Shown: piece by piece, positions 19,370 through 30,400 of the stretch
How the letters are laid out: each line of letters opens with the position of its first letter
How positions within the stretch are numbered: position 1 is the first letter of the stretch
NCBI GenBank assembly: GCA_946811185.2
Contig: OX328105.1
Coordinates: forward strand, 35,033,394 to 35,097,393
Length of the DNA: 64,000 nt
Origin: Hippopus hippopus
Taxonomy: Eukaryota; Mollusca; Bivalvia; Cardiida; Cardiidae
Direction of reading: 5' to 3'
The notes under the pieces: model-generated
Told to the model about the DNA's origin: nothing
Seen by the model: the letters and a program-made list of their open reading frames with translations, nothing else
Database searches by the model: none
Position numbers and translations under genes: made by a program

Positions 19370-19663
19370 CATCCATTACCAATCAAGCAACCAACCAAGC
19401 AGGCAGCCAGCAAGTCAGTCGGCGGGCCCGACTGCTGACCTACCAGCCAGCCTGCAAGCGTACCAGCCAGCCAGCCAGCCAACCAACCAACCAAGCAGCC
19501 CGACAACCAACCAACGAAATCAACAAGCCAACCAAACAAGAACAAGCAACCAACTCACCGACCAATCGACCAACCAACGAACCAAGTAACGAACTAATGA
19601 ACGAACCAACGAACGAACCAACGAACGATCCAACCAACCAACCAACCAACCAACTTACAATAC
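19370..19663 (+). repeat. AACC/AGCC/AACG tetranucleotide tract
   Basis: Nearly 300 bases of imperfect AACC-type tetramers drifting between CAGC, AACC and AACG. The 121-codon frame rich in Pro, Thr, Asn and Gln, and its Gly/Val/Leu mirror, come from this periodicity. Confidence 0.9.
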
Positions 19664-19664
19664 G

Positions 19665-20145
19665 ACAACAATAGTAACAACAACATAGTACAACATATAT
19701 CCAAAAGAAGACCTAACAATCATAACATTCTTTGTATTGCAGGATGACTTTATTTGTCGGCAATACATTTCATGGACGGAAATGCGTCGGACACTCGTTG
19801 GCATGCTATTGCAATGACAAACTTATGTCATGCTGAAAATGTTTAAAATTTTAAAAGGCAAGACGTAATTAAAAGGACAAAAATTCTATAAAGGACTTAA
19901 TTGCCATCGAATTCCGAGAATCGGCGTTGCAGTTGTACTTTTCGTGGCGGTAACACATTTCGTGCACGGTAATACGCGGTTTGGACACCAATAGTAGATG
20001 AGAACGCAAAACAACCAGACGTAAACAGACACACGGCAAAAAAACTCAAGGACGAAGATTATCTGGATAACGTCTGCAGATGTCGAACAATGCACCAGTC
20101 CCGCCTTCCTTTTACGCAGAGAACGGTTACACATGGCACAGAAGT
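19665..20145. other. No recognisable feature
   Basis: Short frames only. CGGCAATACATTTCATGGAC and CGGTAACACATTTCGTGCAC (about 150 bases apart) look like a decayed direct repeat. Confidence 0.35.
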
Positions 20146-20149
20146 TCGG

Positions 20150-20270
20150 GGGGAGGAAAGTAATCCGGAGGTCAAGGTTTGATCCTCACTGGCGAGGCTA
20201 GTGATGCTCAGGAGTACTATTGGATAAGCCAATTCAGGACCCCAAGCTTCCATTGGTCACGGAAACCTGA
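20150..20270 (+). mobile_element. SINE-like fragment
   Basis: GGTCAAGGTTTGATCCTCAC resembles a tRNA B box. No A box or tail was identified. Confidence 0.25.
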
Positions 20271-20372
20271 CATATATCACTGAAATACAGTTAAAAGCAG
20301 CTATCAAGCTAGAAATCGCGATTAACCAAACGTATAACTGTTCAAATATAACCTGTAATTCCTTAGTGATAT

Positions 20373-20639
20373 TTGGCCTGCAACACGCGAAAAGGGACAT
20401 TCGGACATTTACGTAGAGTGTCGTCTCGGATCAGCCTGCGCAGTCCGCGCAGGCTAATCCGAAACGCCACATTCCGTTTTTATGTAATTTTCTGTTTTGC
20501 ACAAGTCTACTGTAGCACAAAATCTAATAGTAGTCGTAAAGTGCCGTCTCGGATTAGCCTGCGCGGACTGCGCAGGCTGATCTGAGACGACACTTTACGC
20601 AAATGTCCGAATGCCCCTTTTCGCGTGTTGCAAGCCAAT
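20373..20639. repeat. palA element
   Basis: Complete, with GGCCTGCAACACGCGAAAAG at the left and its complement at the right. The first hairpin core matches the palB core exactly. Confidence 0.88.
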
Positions 20640-20723
20640 TTTCGTATTTGATAATCACGATTCCACCGGCAAAAAAAAAAGACATTTTTGTCGGTTTGCA
20701 ACGAACGGACAGGGTATAGTTTG

Positions 20724-20726
<3 letters not shown>

Positions 20727-20756
<30 letters not shown>
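20727..20756 (+). repeat. (AAT)n microsatellite
   Basis: Ten AAT units. Confidence 0.95.
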
Positions 20757-20758
<2 letters not shown>

Positions 20759-20764
20759 CCAATT

Positions 20765-21000
20765 TAAGCCACGCTCTATTAAAACTGGATTTAATGCCTC
20801 TCCGTGATGCATATGCCAAGCAAGTCATCACATAAGTAGGGGTCCAATTTTGTCTAACAAGCGTCTGGTCCTTTGACATGCAAAACATCGACAAATGGCA
20901 AAAGGTTCCAACCCAGACCAGCCGCTCGGAATACGCTGGCTGACCTGAATCGATACTGTTAAAGATGTATGAAACTCTCTTTGACGGAGCATTGCTCATA
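20765..21000 (-). repeat. palB element, reverse, diverged
   Basis: Reads GCCACGCTCTATTAAAACTG, TGGTCCTTTGACATGCAAAA and GTTCCAACCCAGACCAGCCG to GGAGCATTGCTCATAAT. The hairpin core is damaged. Confidence 0.7.
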
Positions 21001-21002
21001 AT

Positions 21003-21540
21003 ATAATGGCATTATGAACTTGCGGAAAGAGAAGTAAAGTTGTTGAAGAATAGGCTGCATATACTCTGCATATACTTAACCAGCTGCAGACTAATACTGA
21101 AAACACTGTCGCTGAAGAAGAATGTTGTCAAAGTCGCCGATACAAATTTGCTTAGGGGGAAAGGGGGGGGGGGGGGGGGTGAAGAAATAAAAAAGCACGT
21201 ACCTCATTGTGATTCGTAGTGTTAGAATATTGGGTATACATCTAAGGACACTCAAACTTACCTTCACTTGCAGCGTTTGTAGTTCGTAAAACTACAGAAC
21301 CCATATATAATTCATACGAATCTATATGGAATTAAATTTGAAAAGAAACAGAAACATGCTGAACATTGCGCTTGCTTGCGGTTATGAGCATACATCTAAG
21401 TATGCAATTTCAACAGTTTATGATGGACATAAATGTCATTATTGGACATTACAGATATAAAATCTTGCATGCGAATTTCCATGGTTTGCAAGTAAATCTA
21501 AGAAAAAATCTCCACAAATCATCGAACGCCTAAGACTGAA
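21003..21540. other. Poly-G tract; otherwise nothing recognisable
   Basis: GGGGGAAA and a run of about 17 G at 21155-21179, prone to sequencing error. The rest is AT-rich without long frames. Confidence 0.5.
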
Positions 21541-21544
21541 TCAA

Positions 21545-23178
21545 AATGGCAGAGGCTATTGATAGTTAACTGTAAATAGCTAAAATACGTTTAAATGGCT
21601 ATTAACAGTTAACTGTCATTAGCCAAAAACCATAGAATTGACTACTTACAGTTAACTGTCAATAGCCAAATTTAGTTTTTTTTGGCTATTTACAGTTTAA
21701 ACCGATTTCCGTGTTGTAAAATGCAATATGAGTTACAATTTCAACCTTTTTTTTTTTAGAATTAGATCTACAAAGCGAGACTATTTTTTCCGGCTTAAAA
21801 AGGGCATTGAAGCCTAATCCTCTGTTTTGTCGTATACTTTTTACACAAATGCACGTGTAGTTATATTAAAAAAAATCGAGCAAATATTTTTCACAACTTT
21901 TCATAACTAATATGAATACATTTCAACCCTTAAGCTGCTAAGCGCGACTCACTGACCTTTTGCGGACAATGTAGATCAAGATCAGACTGCACAGAACGTG
22001 CAGTCTGATCTTTGATCTACATTGTCCGATAAGGAGAGATTACTCCCAAAAACATAAATTTGAAGTAGCAAGTATTTGGGGTTTTTACTATCGAATTGAA
22101 ATTTTCATTTTAGTTCTTTAGCAAAATAAGGGTTACAGCAGCTAACTACGCTTGTTCATATTTATGTAACAAACGCTGCCTTAGTTTTGGGATCAAATCG
22201 TTCGTTTTTACGACTTTTTTTTTTTGCGACATACTGGCTTTGAAAATTTGCGGCAAGTAAGCTATGTTCTTCTTTGACCATAATGGCTTTACTTGTATTT
22301 AAAAAATATCAACATTAATCCATGTTGATAATTCTTATGACAGATTTCAAATGAGTCTGCTGGATTTTTTTTTTTTTTTTTTAAATGAGGTACTAGTAAT
22401 AATTCAAAACATATTTCACCTGTTAGTGATAGCTCACAGTTAAGTTTGAGATTTCAAAGCGATATGTGCATGTATGTTACTTTGTATTGTGATGATAAAC
22501 TGCAATGTAGTTCAGATTTTAGTAATAAATGTTCTTTTTTGTCCTGTCTGAATGGTGCATTATTTCAGCAAACGTGTAAGTATGAACAAAATACAGTTTG
22601 GCGAAAAGTTTCGTGGTCAACGGTTGAAGTGAAATAGGACTGGTCAACTGAACATATACAGTACATTATCAATTAAAGTCGCGACATGACCCTTTTTTCT
22701 CGTTCAACATGTTTGGATCTCCATGTCTGCTTTAAGATATTGATTAACTTCTTCTTTTTGATCTCGTTCGACGAATACATAGACAATGTACTACATGCAG
22801 TTTGTAGCTAGTCGTATAGATGTTTAAGTATCTATAGTCTGTCATTTTGAAATGCACCGGGAGTACTAACTTCATTTTCGATGTAAAAATTCAATAAAAG
22901 AAAAATTGCTATAGATGCACTTTAATTATTATTTTTTTTCCGCTGAAATAATTTATTGTAATGTAATCTTGTAATGTTCTTTTCGTTAGCGGTTTATACA
23001 GAGCTTCAAACTTGCGACCCATGTACATGTATGTATGTATTATCGTTACAAATGACAGGTCGTACGTTAACTTAAGCCAAATTATACACTTTAACTGTCA
23101 ATAGCTAAAAAATGTAGATTTGGCATTTACAGTTCTACGGTTTTTGGCTATTGACAGTTAACTGTAAATAGCCACTCC
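21545..23178. mobile_element. 1.6-kb element with inverted subterminal repeats
   Basis: The left end carries three copies of a GGCTATT...AGTTAACTGT motif in alternating orientation (about 21555-21690). The right end (23090-23178) carries the same motifs inverted, closing with TTTTTGGCTATTGACAGTTA and GTAAATAGCC. Both edges touch a GAATCAAAA(T/C) sequence in opposite orientation. The interior has no transposase-like frame (the longest, at 22446-22637, is 63 codons and unrecognised) and includes a palE insertion. This resembles a non-autonomous DNA transposon or foldback element. Confidence 0.55.
21923..22136 (+). repeat. palE element
   Basis: Complete: CAACCCTTAAGCTGCTAAGC, hairpin AGATCAGACTGCACAGAACG with its mirror, and GGGTTTTTACTATCGAATTG to TTTAGCAAAATAAGGGTTA. 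Confidence 0.85.
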
Positions 23179-23865
23179 GAATCAAAACCTGGAATTTTGT
23201 TTTTACGATGTGAAGATAATTTGATAAACAGAAAATGCAATCTTGAGCGATGAGTATCGAAAAAAAAAAAACGTTTGCTAAGATGGTGACTGTTAACGAT
23301 ACATTGTGGTATTATCATAAATCTGGACATACCTAAGTTCGCTAAAATAAAGCAGAAAAGACAGGGGGAAAATCATCAAAATCCCACCATTTTTTCGTGC
23401 AGTGTATCAAAAGAAAACCAGTCTCAGTAAAATTTGGTGAAACTATGTTTAAAGTAACTTGCAGACTTAAGATGGAAAATGGGGAATGTAGTTTTCTATC
23501 TGAACGTATCATTGAAAAAACCAAAAGTTTCCTCACCTAGTCACAAAGCGTCGGTTACAGTTTGTTCAGTGTAGTTCAGTTTTGATTATTCAAGTATATA
23601 ATAACTCGAATATTTCGGCTGATTCGAAGTGATAACTGGAACAGACATAAAGCAGGAAAAACGCCAGCAATAGCAGGTTCGAATATGGTCTGTTTCAAAA
23701 ATGACTTACTCATTTGCTAGGAATGTAAAACAAAACTAGCATTAGACACAATGTAAAAGACCACACATAGAACGATTAAACAACACATACAGCGATTTAA
23801 GCATTCAGAAAACAATGTTTTAAAAACAACTATCAAAAATACGACCGTAGCGGTTATATATACTA
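23179..23865. other. No recognisable feature
   Basis: AT-rich with a poly-A run near 23260. No inverted ends or coding signal seen. Confidence 0.4.
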
Positions 23866-24205
23866 GTATTTGTAAATAAATACAATGGTTGTATATGTAG
23901 ATAAACACAATGTTTGTATATGTAATTTAATACAGTGGTTGTATATGTAAATGAGTACAATCGTTGGACCAATAAAAAAATACAATGGTTGTATATATAT
24001 ATAAATAAATAGAATGATTGTATATGCTAATAAATACAGTGATTGTATATATATATGTATAGAATTATTGTATATGCTAATAAATAGTGATTGTATATGT
24101 AAATAAATACAATGGTTGAATCTCTACATGAACACAATGGTTTTCAATGTAAAATAATACAGTGGTTGTAGATGTATATGTAACCAAATACAATGGTTGT
24201 ATATG
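23866..24205 (+). repeat. Minisatellite, unit about 25-30 bp
   Basis: About a dozen imperfect units of the form TACAATGGTTGTATATGTAAATAAA, varying in length through AT insertions; written here only as the pieces TACAATGGTTG and TATATGTAAATAAA. Frames crossing it (YIYNHCI-type) are artefacts. Confidence 0.85.
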
Positions 24206-24399
24206 CTGCCTTCGCTAGTTTCCTATATACGAGTACTACGGCAATCGTTTTCCGTCCAATACTTTTCGGAAGCACTGTATGCCATAGACATATTGCTACA
24301 TATAATAAAGTATAAAACACAAAACAGACAAAAACAAGAACAGAATACTTCATTGAATTAAACTACATAGATTTTGTCATGTACAGTTTATTGCCTTTA

Positions 24400-24498
24400 A
24401 CGATTCGTATGAGGAAGGCTGTCGCTGGTAACCAGTATTTGCTCCTGTCCCCACGGTGTTTTTTACACTCAAAAAGAAGCAGAGAGAGAGAGAGAGAG
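24400..24498. repeat. palD fragment and (AG)n
   Basis: GTCGCTGGTAACCAGTATTT and TGCTCCTGTCCCCACGGTGT are a decayed palD centre; an (AG)11 run follows. Confidence 0.5.
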
Positions 24499-24639
24499 TT
24501 ACATTTACTTTTATCTTCTACATATGTTTTCAATTTAGACAAGGCTAAGATGTTGTAAGCAAAGAGTTTGTTTAAATATATTTATTTTCAATCGATTGAG
24601 AAACAATGTATTACAACTTATACTAATCTCTCTCGATTC

Positions 24640-24790
24640 TGCTTCCTCGGAACTAAACCAGTACTAGCGTCGAATGCGTGGGCCAATGAACAATCCCAAA
24701 GTTGACACCCGCTCCCGGGTATCCCTAACTAGACCTTAAGGCTAAAACATCGACGCTCTACCTCACAACCACGGACACCACACTGGCAAA
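24640..24790 (-). mobile_element. Possible tRNA-like SINE remnant, reverse
   Basis: On the minus strand GGTTGTGAGGTAGAGCGTCG resembles a tRNA A-box region, followed by ACCCGGGAGCGGGTGTC. Body unlike SINE1 and SINE2. Confidence 0.25.
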
Positions 24791-24799
24791 CAGTTAATG

Positions 24800-25370
24800 T
24801 ATAGATGGCTCTAGAAGATATATCATTACAATGTACTTATAAAATATATAATATTTGATATGGAGGGTGTGAAAATTGTACATAGGTGAAGATATGATCA
24901 CCTGCTGACCATTTATCGTCCCGCAGACGAACACATTCTAAAAATGCGGCAAAAAGAAAAATTGCTACTGAGGAGCATTTTTCTGCTTGTGTTTTGATAT
25001 TACCACATGCATTCATGCATACAACTTTAATTCATGAAAAAAAAAACTTTAATTCATGTTGAATATCCCTATTTCAAAGGGCCCTCCTGCATAAAGCAAG
25101 GTAATACATTACTCTTTACTCCTTTTTTTACGTTTTTTTCTTTTTTGTTTAACTGTGATAAATACTGCAAAATATACTTTTCTGTACAAACGTAAAGAAG
25201 CTGGAAAGATACATGCGGTAAAAAAGTGCAAAACTGGCGTTCTAATAACGGTTTGATGGTGCTGCAATTGGTATCTCCGTCTATTTTTATAATATCACAT
25301 ATGAAGTCATCGTACTTATTTGAATACCACATAATCGACACGTGTTGTTAGCTACGTGACATTCCCACAG
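24800..25370. other. No recognisable feature
   Basis: AT-rich. A duplicated ACTTTAATTCATG (25023 and 25047) is the only local structure. Confidence 0.4.
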
Positions 25371-25371
25371 A

Positions 25372-25578
25372 CCTTAGCGAAATTCTGGCGGGAAATCTAA
25401 AATTTCTTTTAGAGGCTATGTAGCCTATTTAGCAAATACCGTTGAAGGAAATATTTGTCTTACACTTGTCTTTTTTCTTTAGTGATAATTTGCCAGCATT
25501 TGCTTTGCTTAATTTAGTGGTGAATCATTTTTCAAAGTTTTGTGTATGTGTAAAATCTGATTAGCCCTCTTTAATCCT
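25372..25578 (+). repeat. repN copy 2
   Basis: GGCGGGAAATCTAAAATTTC, GAGGCTATGTAGCCTA, CACTTGTCTTTTTTCTTTA and TCTGATTAGCCCTCTTTAA parallel the first copy, with better preserved left part. Confidence 0.6.
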
Positions 25579-25705
25579 TTACCACATAATCCCGAGTTTT
25601 AACGACCCTGCGAAAGAAAGGCATTTGAAAACATTATGGATGAAGGAGAAAATGCTATTAAAGCAGCATTTTCTCCTCTTCCCATAATGTTTTCTGCTCT
25701 TTCAG
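25573..25705. repeat. palD element, 3' half missing
   Basis: TAATCCTTTACCACATAATC, GAAAACATTATGGATGAAGG, AGAAAATGCTATTAAAGCAG and CATTTTCTCC. It stops after TTTCTGCTCTTTC. Confidence 0.75.
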
Positions 25706-25740
25706 AAAAAAGTACTATCATTTGAGCTACACTTAAGGCT

Positions 25741-26097
25741 TTCCTCCCCTGAAGCTTCTGGTCAACATGGCATATTTTTTTTTGTTGTTGTTGTTAGATT
25801 ATTGAGAATTTATAGTGATTCAATAATTCTAAACATTTTTAACCGCCCAAAATTTCTTTAAATGTCTATCTAAAAAGTTTCTGTTCATATCTCTATTACT
25901 TTTTTTTAAAGGGAGGTAATAATAATCTTCCTTTGAATTGAGGATATAGCGATTTTAGAATTGAAAATGATAATTCTATGAAGGCAAAATCTCCAAAAGT
26001 GGCTCGGTTAAGATGCTACAATAGTGATGATTTTTAATGATATCATATTTTCCAGAGTAAAATTACAGTGGAAATAGATGTTCCGCTTGAAGGTAGG
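25741..26097. repeat. repM copy 1
   Basis: Collinear with the next 370 bases: TTCTGGTCAACATGG, ATTTTTAACCGCCC, AAATGTCTATCT, AAGGGAGGTAATAATAATC, GATAATTCTATGAAGGC, AAAAGTGGCTCGGTTAA and TTACAGTGGAAATAG. Terminal motifs are missing. Confidence 0.65.
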
Positions 26098-26128
26098 AAT
26101 AACTTAAATGGTTGACTGCAAATGCTTT

Positions 26129-26498
26129 TTAGGTCTTAGACCCCTAACGCTTCTAGTGCAACATGGAATAAAATTTCTTGTTAGTTGATAAATAAGGATT
26201 GATACTGATATAATACTTTTGCACATTTTTAACCGACCAGAAATTCCTTTGATGTCTATCTTGAAATTATGTGTTGATACTGTTGTTAGTTTCCTGAAAA
26301 GGGAGATAATTATTATCTCCCTTTGTAATGAGAATATAGTGGTTTTAGATTTATAAATGATAATTCTAAGAAGGAAAAAAAAGGAAAAAGTGGCTTGGTT
26401 AAAGTAGGACAATAATACTCATTTTTAATCATAGCTAATTTTGTAGGATAATATTATAGTGGAAATAGCTGTTTTCCTTTAGGGGTCTAAGACCCTAA
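26129..26498. repeat. repM copy 2, with terminal inverted repeats
   Basis: Ends TTAGGTCTTAGACCCCTAAC and TTAGGGGTCTAAGACCCTAA are inverted with a one-base gap. Contains AGGGAGATAATTATTATCTC, a short perfect palindrome. 370-bp MITE-like unit, head to tail with copy 1. Confidence 0.7.
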
Positions 26499-26746
26499 TT
26501 TGGATGGGTCTAATATTTCGATATGTGGTAAAGACTTAAGGCACTGAAGAAATGAGTTAGTCAAAAAGGACACAGGTACTGCGGATGGGTAGAAAATTAA
26601 GATGACCGACTTCAACGAATGTCAGCACATTTTACCGTAAACCCTAGAGAGTTAAACGAATGAAGTATACTTTTTACGGACAAGGAAAAATAACATTTTT
26701 TCAAAAAAACATTTATCAAAAAAGGGGAGCAGTGTAAGACAACATC

Positions 26747-26947
26747 AGGGTCCTTATGCACCAACCATTCTTACGAACATTCTTTTTCTAATTCTCCAAG
26801 ATTTTCTAAATTTGAATATAACGCAACTTCTGATTGGCTAAACCAAGTGGTTTAGCCAATCAGAAGTTGCGTCACTTTCAAGTTTAGAAAATTCTGTAGA
26901 AAAAAGACTCAGAACGTTATTAAGAATGGTTGGTAAATACGGCCCCA
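26747..26947. repeat. palG element
   Basis: The centre is a perfect inverted pair CTTCTGATTGGCTAAACCA / TGGTTTAGCCAATCAGAAG. Ends GGGTCCTTATGCACCAACCA and GGTTGGTAAATACGGCCC are mutually inverted. Confidence 0.85.
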
Positions 26948-27075
26948 GAGTGTACGTTCTCTGCAGTCTGATATTGACCTAAAGTGTCTATAAGGACAGT
27001 CTGACCTTCACCTACATCAGATGAAAAAAAACTAGTCTGATCTTGATCTTTACTGTCCACAGAAAGCAGCCTCGT
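26948..27075. repeat. palE relic, duplicated core
   Basis: Three imperfect CAGTCTGA(T/C)(C/A)TT motifs with intervening CTACA, ending ACTGTCCAC. Degraded. Confidence 0.45.
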
Positions 27076-27146
27076 CTTCATCTACATTTCTTTCATAAAC
27101 AACTTTTATTATGCTTACTTTAACGCTTTTCGAGCTAACAATTTAC

Positions 27147-27366
27147 CCTCTGCCAAACAATCCAAAGTTTAAGCGACCCTAAAAAGGGAGACTTTTGAAT
27201 AGATCGTGGAAAAAGAAGAATATGCTGTGACCAGAAATTATTCCTTTTCCCTTAAATTTTCGTGCCTTTCCAAACACACTTTCAATTTTTTATTTACATA
27301 AATTTTGCAATCCGAAAAAGCTTTCATTTAGAAAGGTTTAAAAATATGCCCTTGGTAAAGAGTAAA
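27147..27366. repeat. palD element, diverged
   Basis: ACCCTCTGCCAAACAATCC, GCGACCCTAAAAAGGGAGAC, AATATGCTGTGACCAG and TTGGTAAAGAGTAAAC. A further palD right end (TTTGTCGTCTGTAAGTGCTC to GGCAAAGAGTT) lies at 27467-27530. Confidence 0.65.
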
Positions 27367-27534
27367 CGTTTTACAGTGAAATTCGACGTTCTATAGTGAA
27401 ATTCGGTTTTTGCATGGACCCGGATATTATGTTCTCAGCAAAAGTTCATGTTTGGAGTAACATTTAATTTGTCGTCTGTAAGTGCTCTCAATTTGGACAG
27501 GTCTAAGATTTTGTCGTCTGGCAAAGAGTTGCGA

Positions 27535-28200
27535 GGTCAGTATACCCCCTCGTAGTAGAACGTGCACATATGAGTAAGGACTGAAGGACAGTGCGTGATA
27601 AAATAGATGAACGTGCCTTGTATTTTATGCATTGTGTGCATGATAATCAATTTATTTAGTCTAACGTAGAATAAAAATAAATTTTAAACAAATATGACAA
27701 AATACGTTTTGAAATTATCAAATGTGTGCGCACAGGTGTAGTGAGTCTGTGTATGTGTGTGTCTACCACATACAACAACCAGACAGGAAAATAAGATATA
27801 AATACACAAACAAAAATTGAAAATTAAGATATTTATCCAAATATGGTGATATGTACGCAGATGATTTATATATTTTGTAATAATGTATTTGCTGACAAGT
27901 TAGCGGACGTATCGACATTTCACATGTATAAATTAGCGGATGAATACAAAATGGCAGACGTTTTCAGCAGATTTGCGCAGTTGCAGAAGTTTGTTGATCG
28001 GACATAAACTCTTTAGCAAGTAAGTGTTTTCTAAGCCTATTTTGTGTCCTTTGTTGGTCTTTGTAGATCAATCTGCCAGCACGTTAATTTTCTACTTTAA
28101 AGTCATGGTGCATATTTATATGTAAGAAAGAAATTGGGTAAAAAGCGAAATAGTTTTCAGTATGAGCGATTTATTAGTACAATATATTCAAAATGGCTTA
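27535..28200. other. No recognisable feature
   Basis: AT-rich with a short GT-rich stretch at about 27750. No frame above 60 codons. Confidence 0.4.
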
Positions 28201-28203
28201 AGT

Positions 28204-28434
28204 TAACCCTTTACCACACAATCCTATGTTTCAATGACACTTGGGAAAGTAAGGATTTTTGAAATATTGTTGGAAAAGAAGAAAATGCTGGTTACCAACA
28301 TTTATTTCTTACCCCACAATGTTTTCTACCCTTTTTGAAACACTGCAATCATTTTATCCGTATTTTATTTGTCGTCTGCAAATGCTTTCAGCTTGGACAT
28401 GTCTAACATTTTATCGCGCGGTCAAGAGTTTATT
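28204..28434. repeat. palD element
   Basis: Full length: TTAACCCTTTACCACACAAT, AATGCTGGTTACCAACATTT, CCCACAATGTTTTCTACCC, TTGTCGTCTGCAAATGCTTT and TCAAGAGTTTA. Confidence 0.8.
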
Positions 28435-28544
28435 GATGAAATTCAATCTTTGCTGCCAACTAAGTTCGACTTTTTCCCCGAGGTCTAAAAATTAATTTGA
28501 ATTATTAGTGGAGATATTTTTGGTCATATTTTAGCACCTACTAG

Positions 28545-28605
28545 CGGACAGTGTAGATCTAAGTTCTGTGCAGTCTGATCTTGATCTACGCCGTCCGCAA
28601 AAGCT
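28545..28605. repeat. palE core fragment
   Basis: CGGACAGTGTAGATC to TGATCTACGCCGTCCGC, with one arm of the core lost. Confidence 0.55.
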
Positions 28606-28667
28606 TTTAGAATAGCTATTGAAAATGAAAGACTGAAAGATCCAGAACGATGCCATGCATCCTTGCA

Positions 28668-28882
28668 CTGCACTGCCACAGAGTTCATTCCTTTCTCACC
28701 ACTGATCATTGTATCGACGACGGTTATGTGGGAAGCAGCCACTGGCTTGGGAAGACTGTTTTGCGAAGGAATGGTAAAAGAAACTCCAGGGAAGCATGGA
28801 TAGATGCACTGACCACCGCGATATAATTGAAATAATGTTGAAAACGGCGTTAAACACCGTACAAACACACAGACAATATCCC
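28668..28882 (+). mobile_element. SINE1, headless
   Basis: Begins at CACAGAGTTCATTCCTTTCT and runs in order to a CCGTACAAACACACAGAC tail. The tRNA head is replaced by unrelated sequence, so 5' truncation is likely. Confidence 0.75.
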
Positions 28883-29020
28883 AGCATTTAAGATAGCGAA
28901 TACAAAATTAAAAAAACGTTTGACCATTCAAAACATAACATGCATACGTGCATACTCCTTCTTTTCTAACAAAAAACAGATGCAACCAGAATTTGGCCAG
29001 AGTTGCGTTTTGCCGACCAA

Positions 29021-29213
29021 GGGCTCGTATTCACCAACCATTTTTTAATTGCATTCTTAGTTTAATTATCGACTTAGAAAGTGACGCAACTTCTGATTGG
29101 CTAAACCATTTGGTTCAGCCAATCAGAAGTTGAGTTACTTTGAAATTTGAAACTTTCTGAAGAAATTGAAATGGAATGTGATCGATCAAGAATGGTTATA
29201 GAATGCAGACCCG
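29021..29213. repeat. palG element
   Basis: Central pair CTTCTGATTGGCTAAACCA / TGGTTCAGCCAATCAGAAG with both CCAAT boxes. Ends GGGCTCGTATTCACCAACCA and AGAATGCAGACCC, the latter decayed. Confidence 0.8.
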
Positions 29214-29348
29214 AGAGTAGACTTTATGTTTTCTGTGTCGTCTGATTTTGAGTTACTCTGCACACAACAGGCATCAAATGCTATCTCAAACGTGCTTCAT
29301 AATTCAGTTATGGAAAACACTCGTGTCGTAAAAAAAAAAAAATCGCCT

Positions 29349-29775
29349 TATATGTGAGCCGTGCTCTGGCAAAAGGGGGCTTAATGCATATCCGTAATGC
29401 ATGGTTTAGGTTTATTGTTTATTTAAGTTTCATTCAAAAACAACTGTTTTTCATAGAATTACATAGAACAAATTAAAAGAGCATTTGACCGTTCTAATAA
29501 AAAGAATTATATGATACTGTATCAATATTAATTACAATCGTATCGAAAAAGCATTGTACCAAGCAAGACGTCACATTATTATGGATCCATAAATCCCTCT
29601 TTGTCTAACAACCACCTGAATACTGAGGTAGACTGGTCCTTTGACATACAGAAAATTGACCGATAGCAAAAAGTTTCGGCCTAGGTCAGCCTGCGCAGAC
29701 TGCGCAGGATGACCTGGGTCGATACTTTTTTCAGATGCATTACACATCCTTTTCACAGAGCATAGCTCAATATAT
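29349..29775 (-). repeat. palB element with 150-bp insertion
   Basis: TATATGTGAGCCGTGCTCTG to CACAGAGCATAGCTCAATAT. After ATATCCGTAATGCATGG, an AT-rich insertion of about 150 bases (TTTAGGTTTATTG... to ...TCGAAAAAGCAT) interrupts it before TACCAAGCAAGACGTCAC. Confidence 0.75.
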
Positions 29776-30335
29776 ATATCAGACTGTATTTAAATGAGGA
29801 AATGTTGTTAAGAAACAAAAAGTTAGTACCTACAAACGGCGGCCTGTGTGAAACTATGAATGCTATCTTAGTTCTTTTTTAAAGTTAACAACACTGGATG
29901 AAATACTGTTTCCTAGCTACTCTCTGAATTCTCGTTCCAAGTATAACTGTCTGTCCTACAATATAAAGGGCTCTAAGAATACTAAAGGTTCGCTTCTTTA
30001 TCTTCAGACATCTTAATTCGTCCTTCTTTTAAGTCCAGGAATAAAACTGCACTGTAAACGAAAAGTAAGTTTGGTCTTGGTGTAAAATGACGTAGAATGC
30101 TGCGGATTAAAGATAAGGTGGTACAATATCTGCTGTCTGATCTTGCGTATAAAATTGGGAGAGTTGCTACAAATCAATGAGTAAATAATACAAAAAATGA
30201 AAAAAAAATGGTGATGATGCTGCCATGACAGAGAAGTAGGAGCGATTCTTCAGTTGCATTCTTCTCATTTTCATTGTAATTGACACCTCACTTTTTGGGG
30301 GGAGGGAGGGGCGGAAAAGAATGTTTCAGAGAAGC
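29776..30335. other. No recognisable feature
   Basis: No repeats of the listed families and no plausible exon. A G-rich run (about 30297-30312) is the only compositional feature. Confidence 0.4.
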
Positions 30336-30336
30336 G

Positions 30337-30400
30337 GCCAGTGTAGCTCAAAGATCAGACTGCACGCTTTGTGCAGTCTGATCTGATCTTCATCAAAGGT
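30337..30400. repeat. palE core fragment
   Basis: GCCAGTGTAGCTCAAAGATCAG with CGCTTTGTGCAGTCTGATC; pieces shown separately, arms missing. Confidence 0.55.

Noticed and set aside
19309..19674. 121-codon Thr/Asn/Pro/Gln-rich frame and its Val/Gly/Leu antisense mirror
   Set aside because: Fully explained by the imperfect AACC tetranucleotide tract; amino-acid periodicity follows the repeat.
17705..20639. Open frames beginning MACNTRKG or MACNPRKG in palA copies, in either orientation
   Set aside because: The same peptide appears wherever palA lies, on both strands, and ends within the element. It is a translation of the palindrome, not a gene family.
21155..21179. G-quadruplex regulatory element
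   Set aside because: A single unbroken G run is more likely a homopolymer or sequencing artefact; no neighbouring gene.
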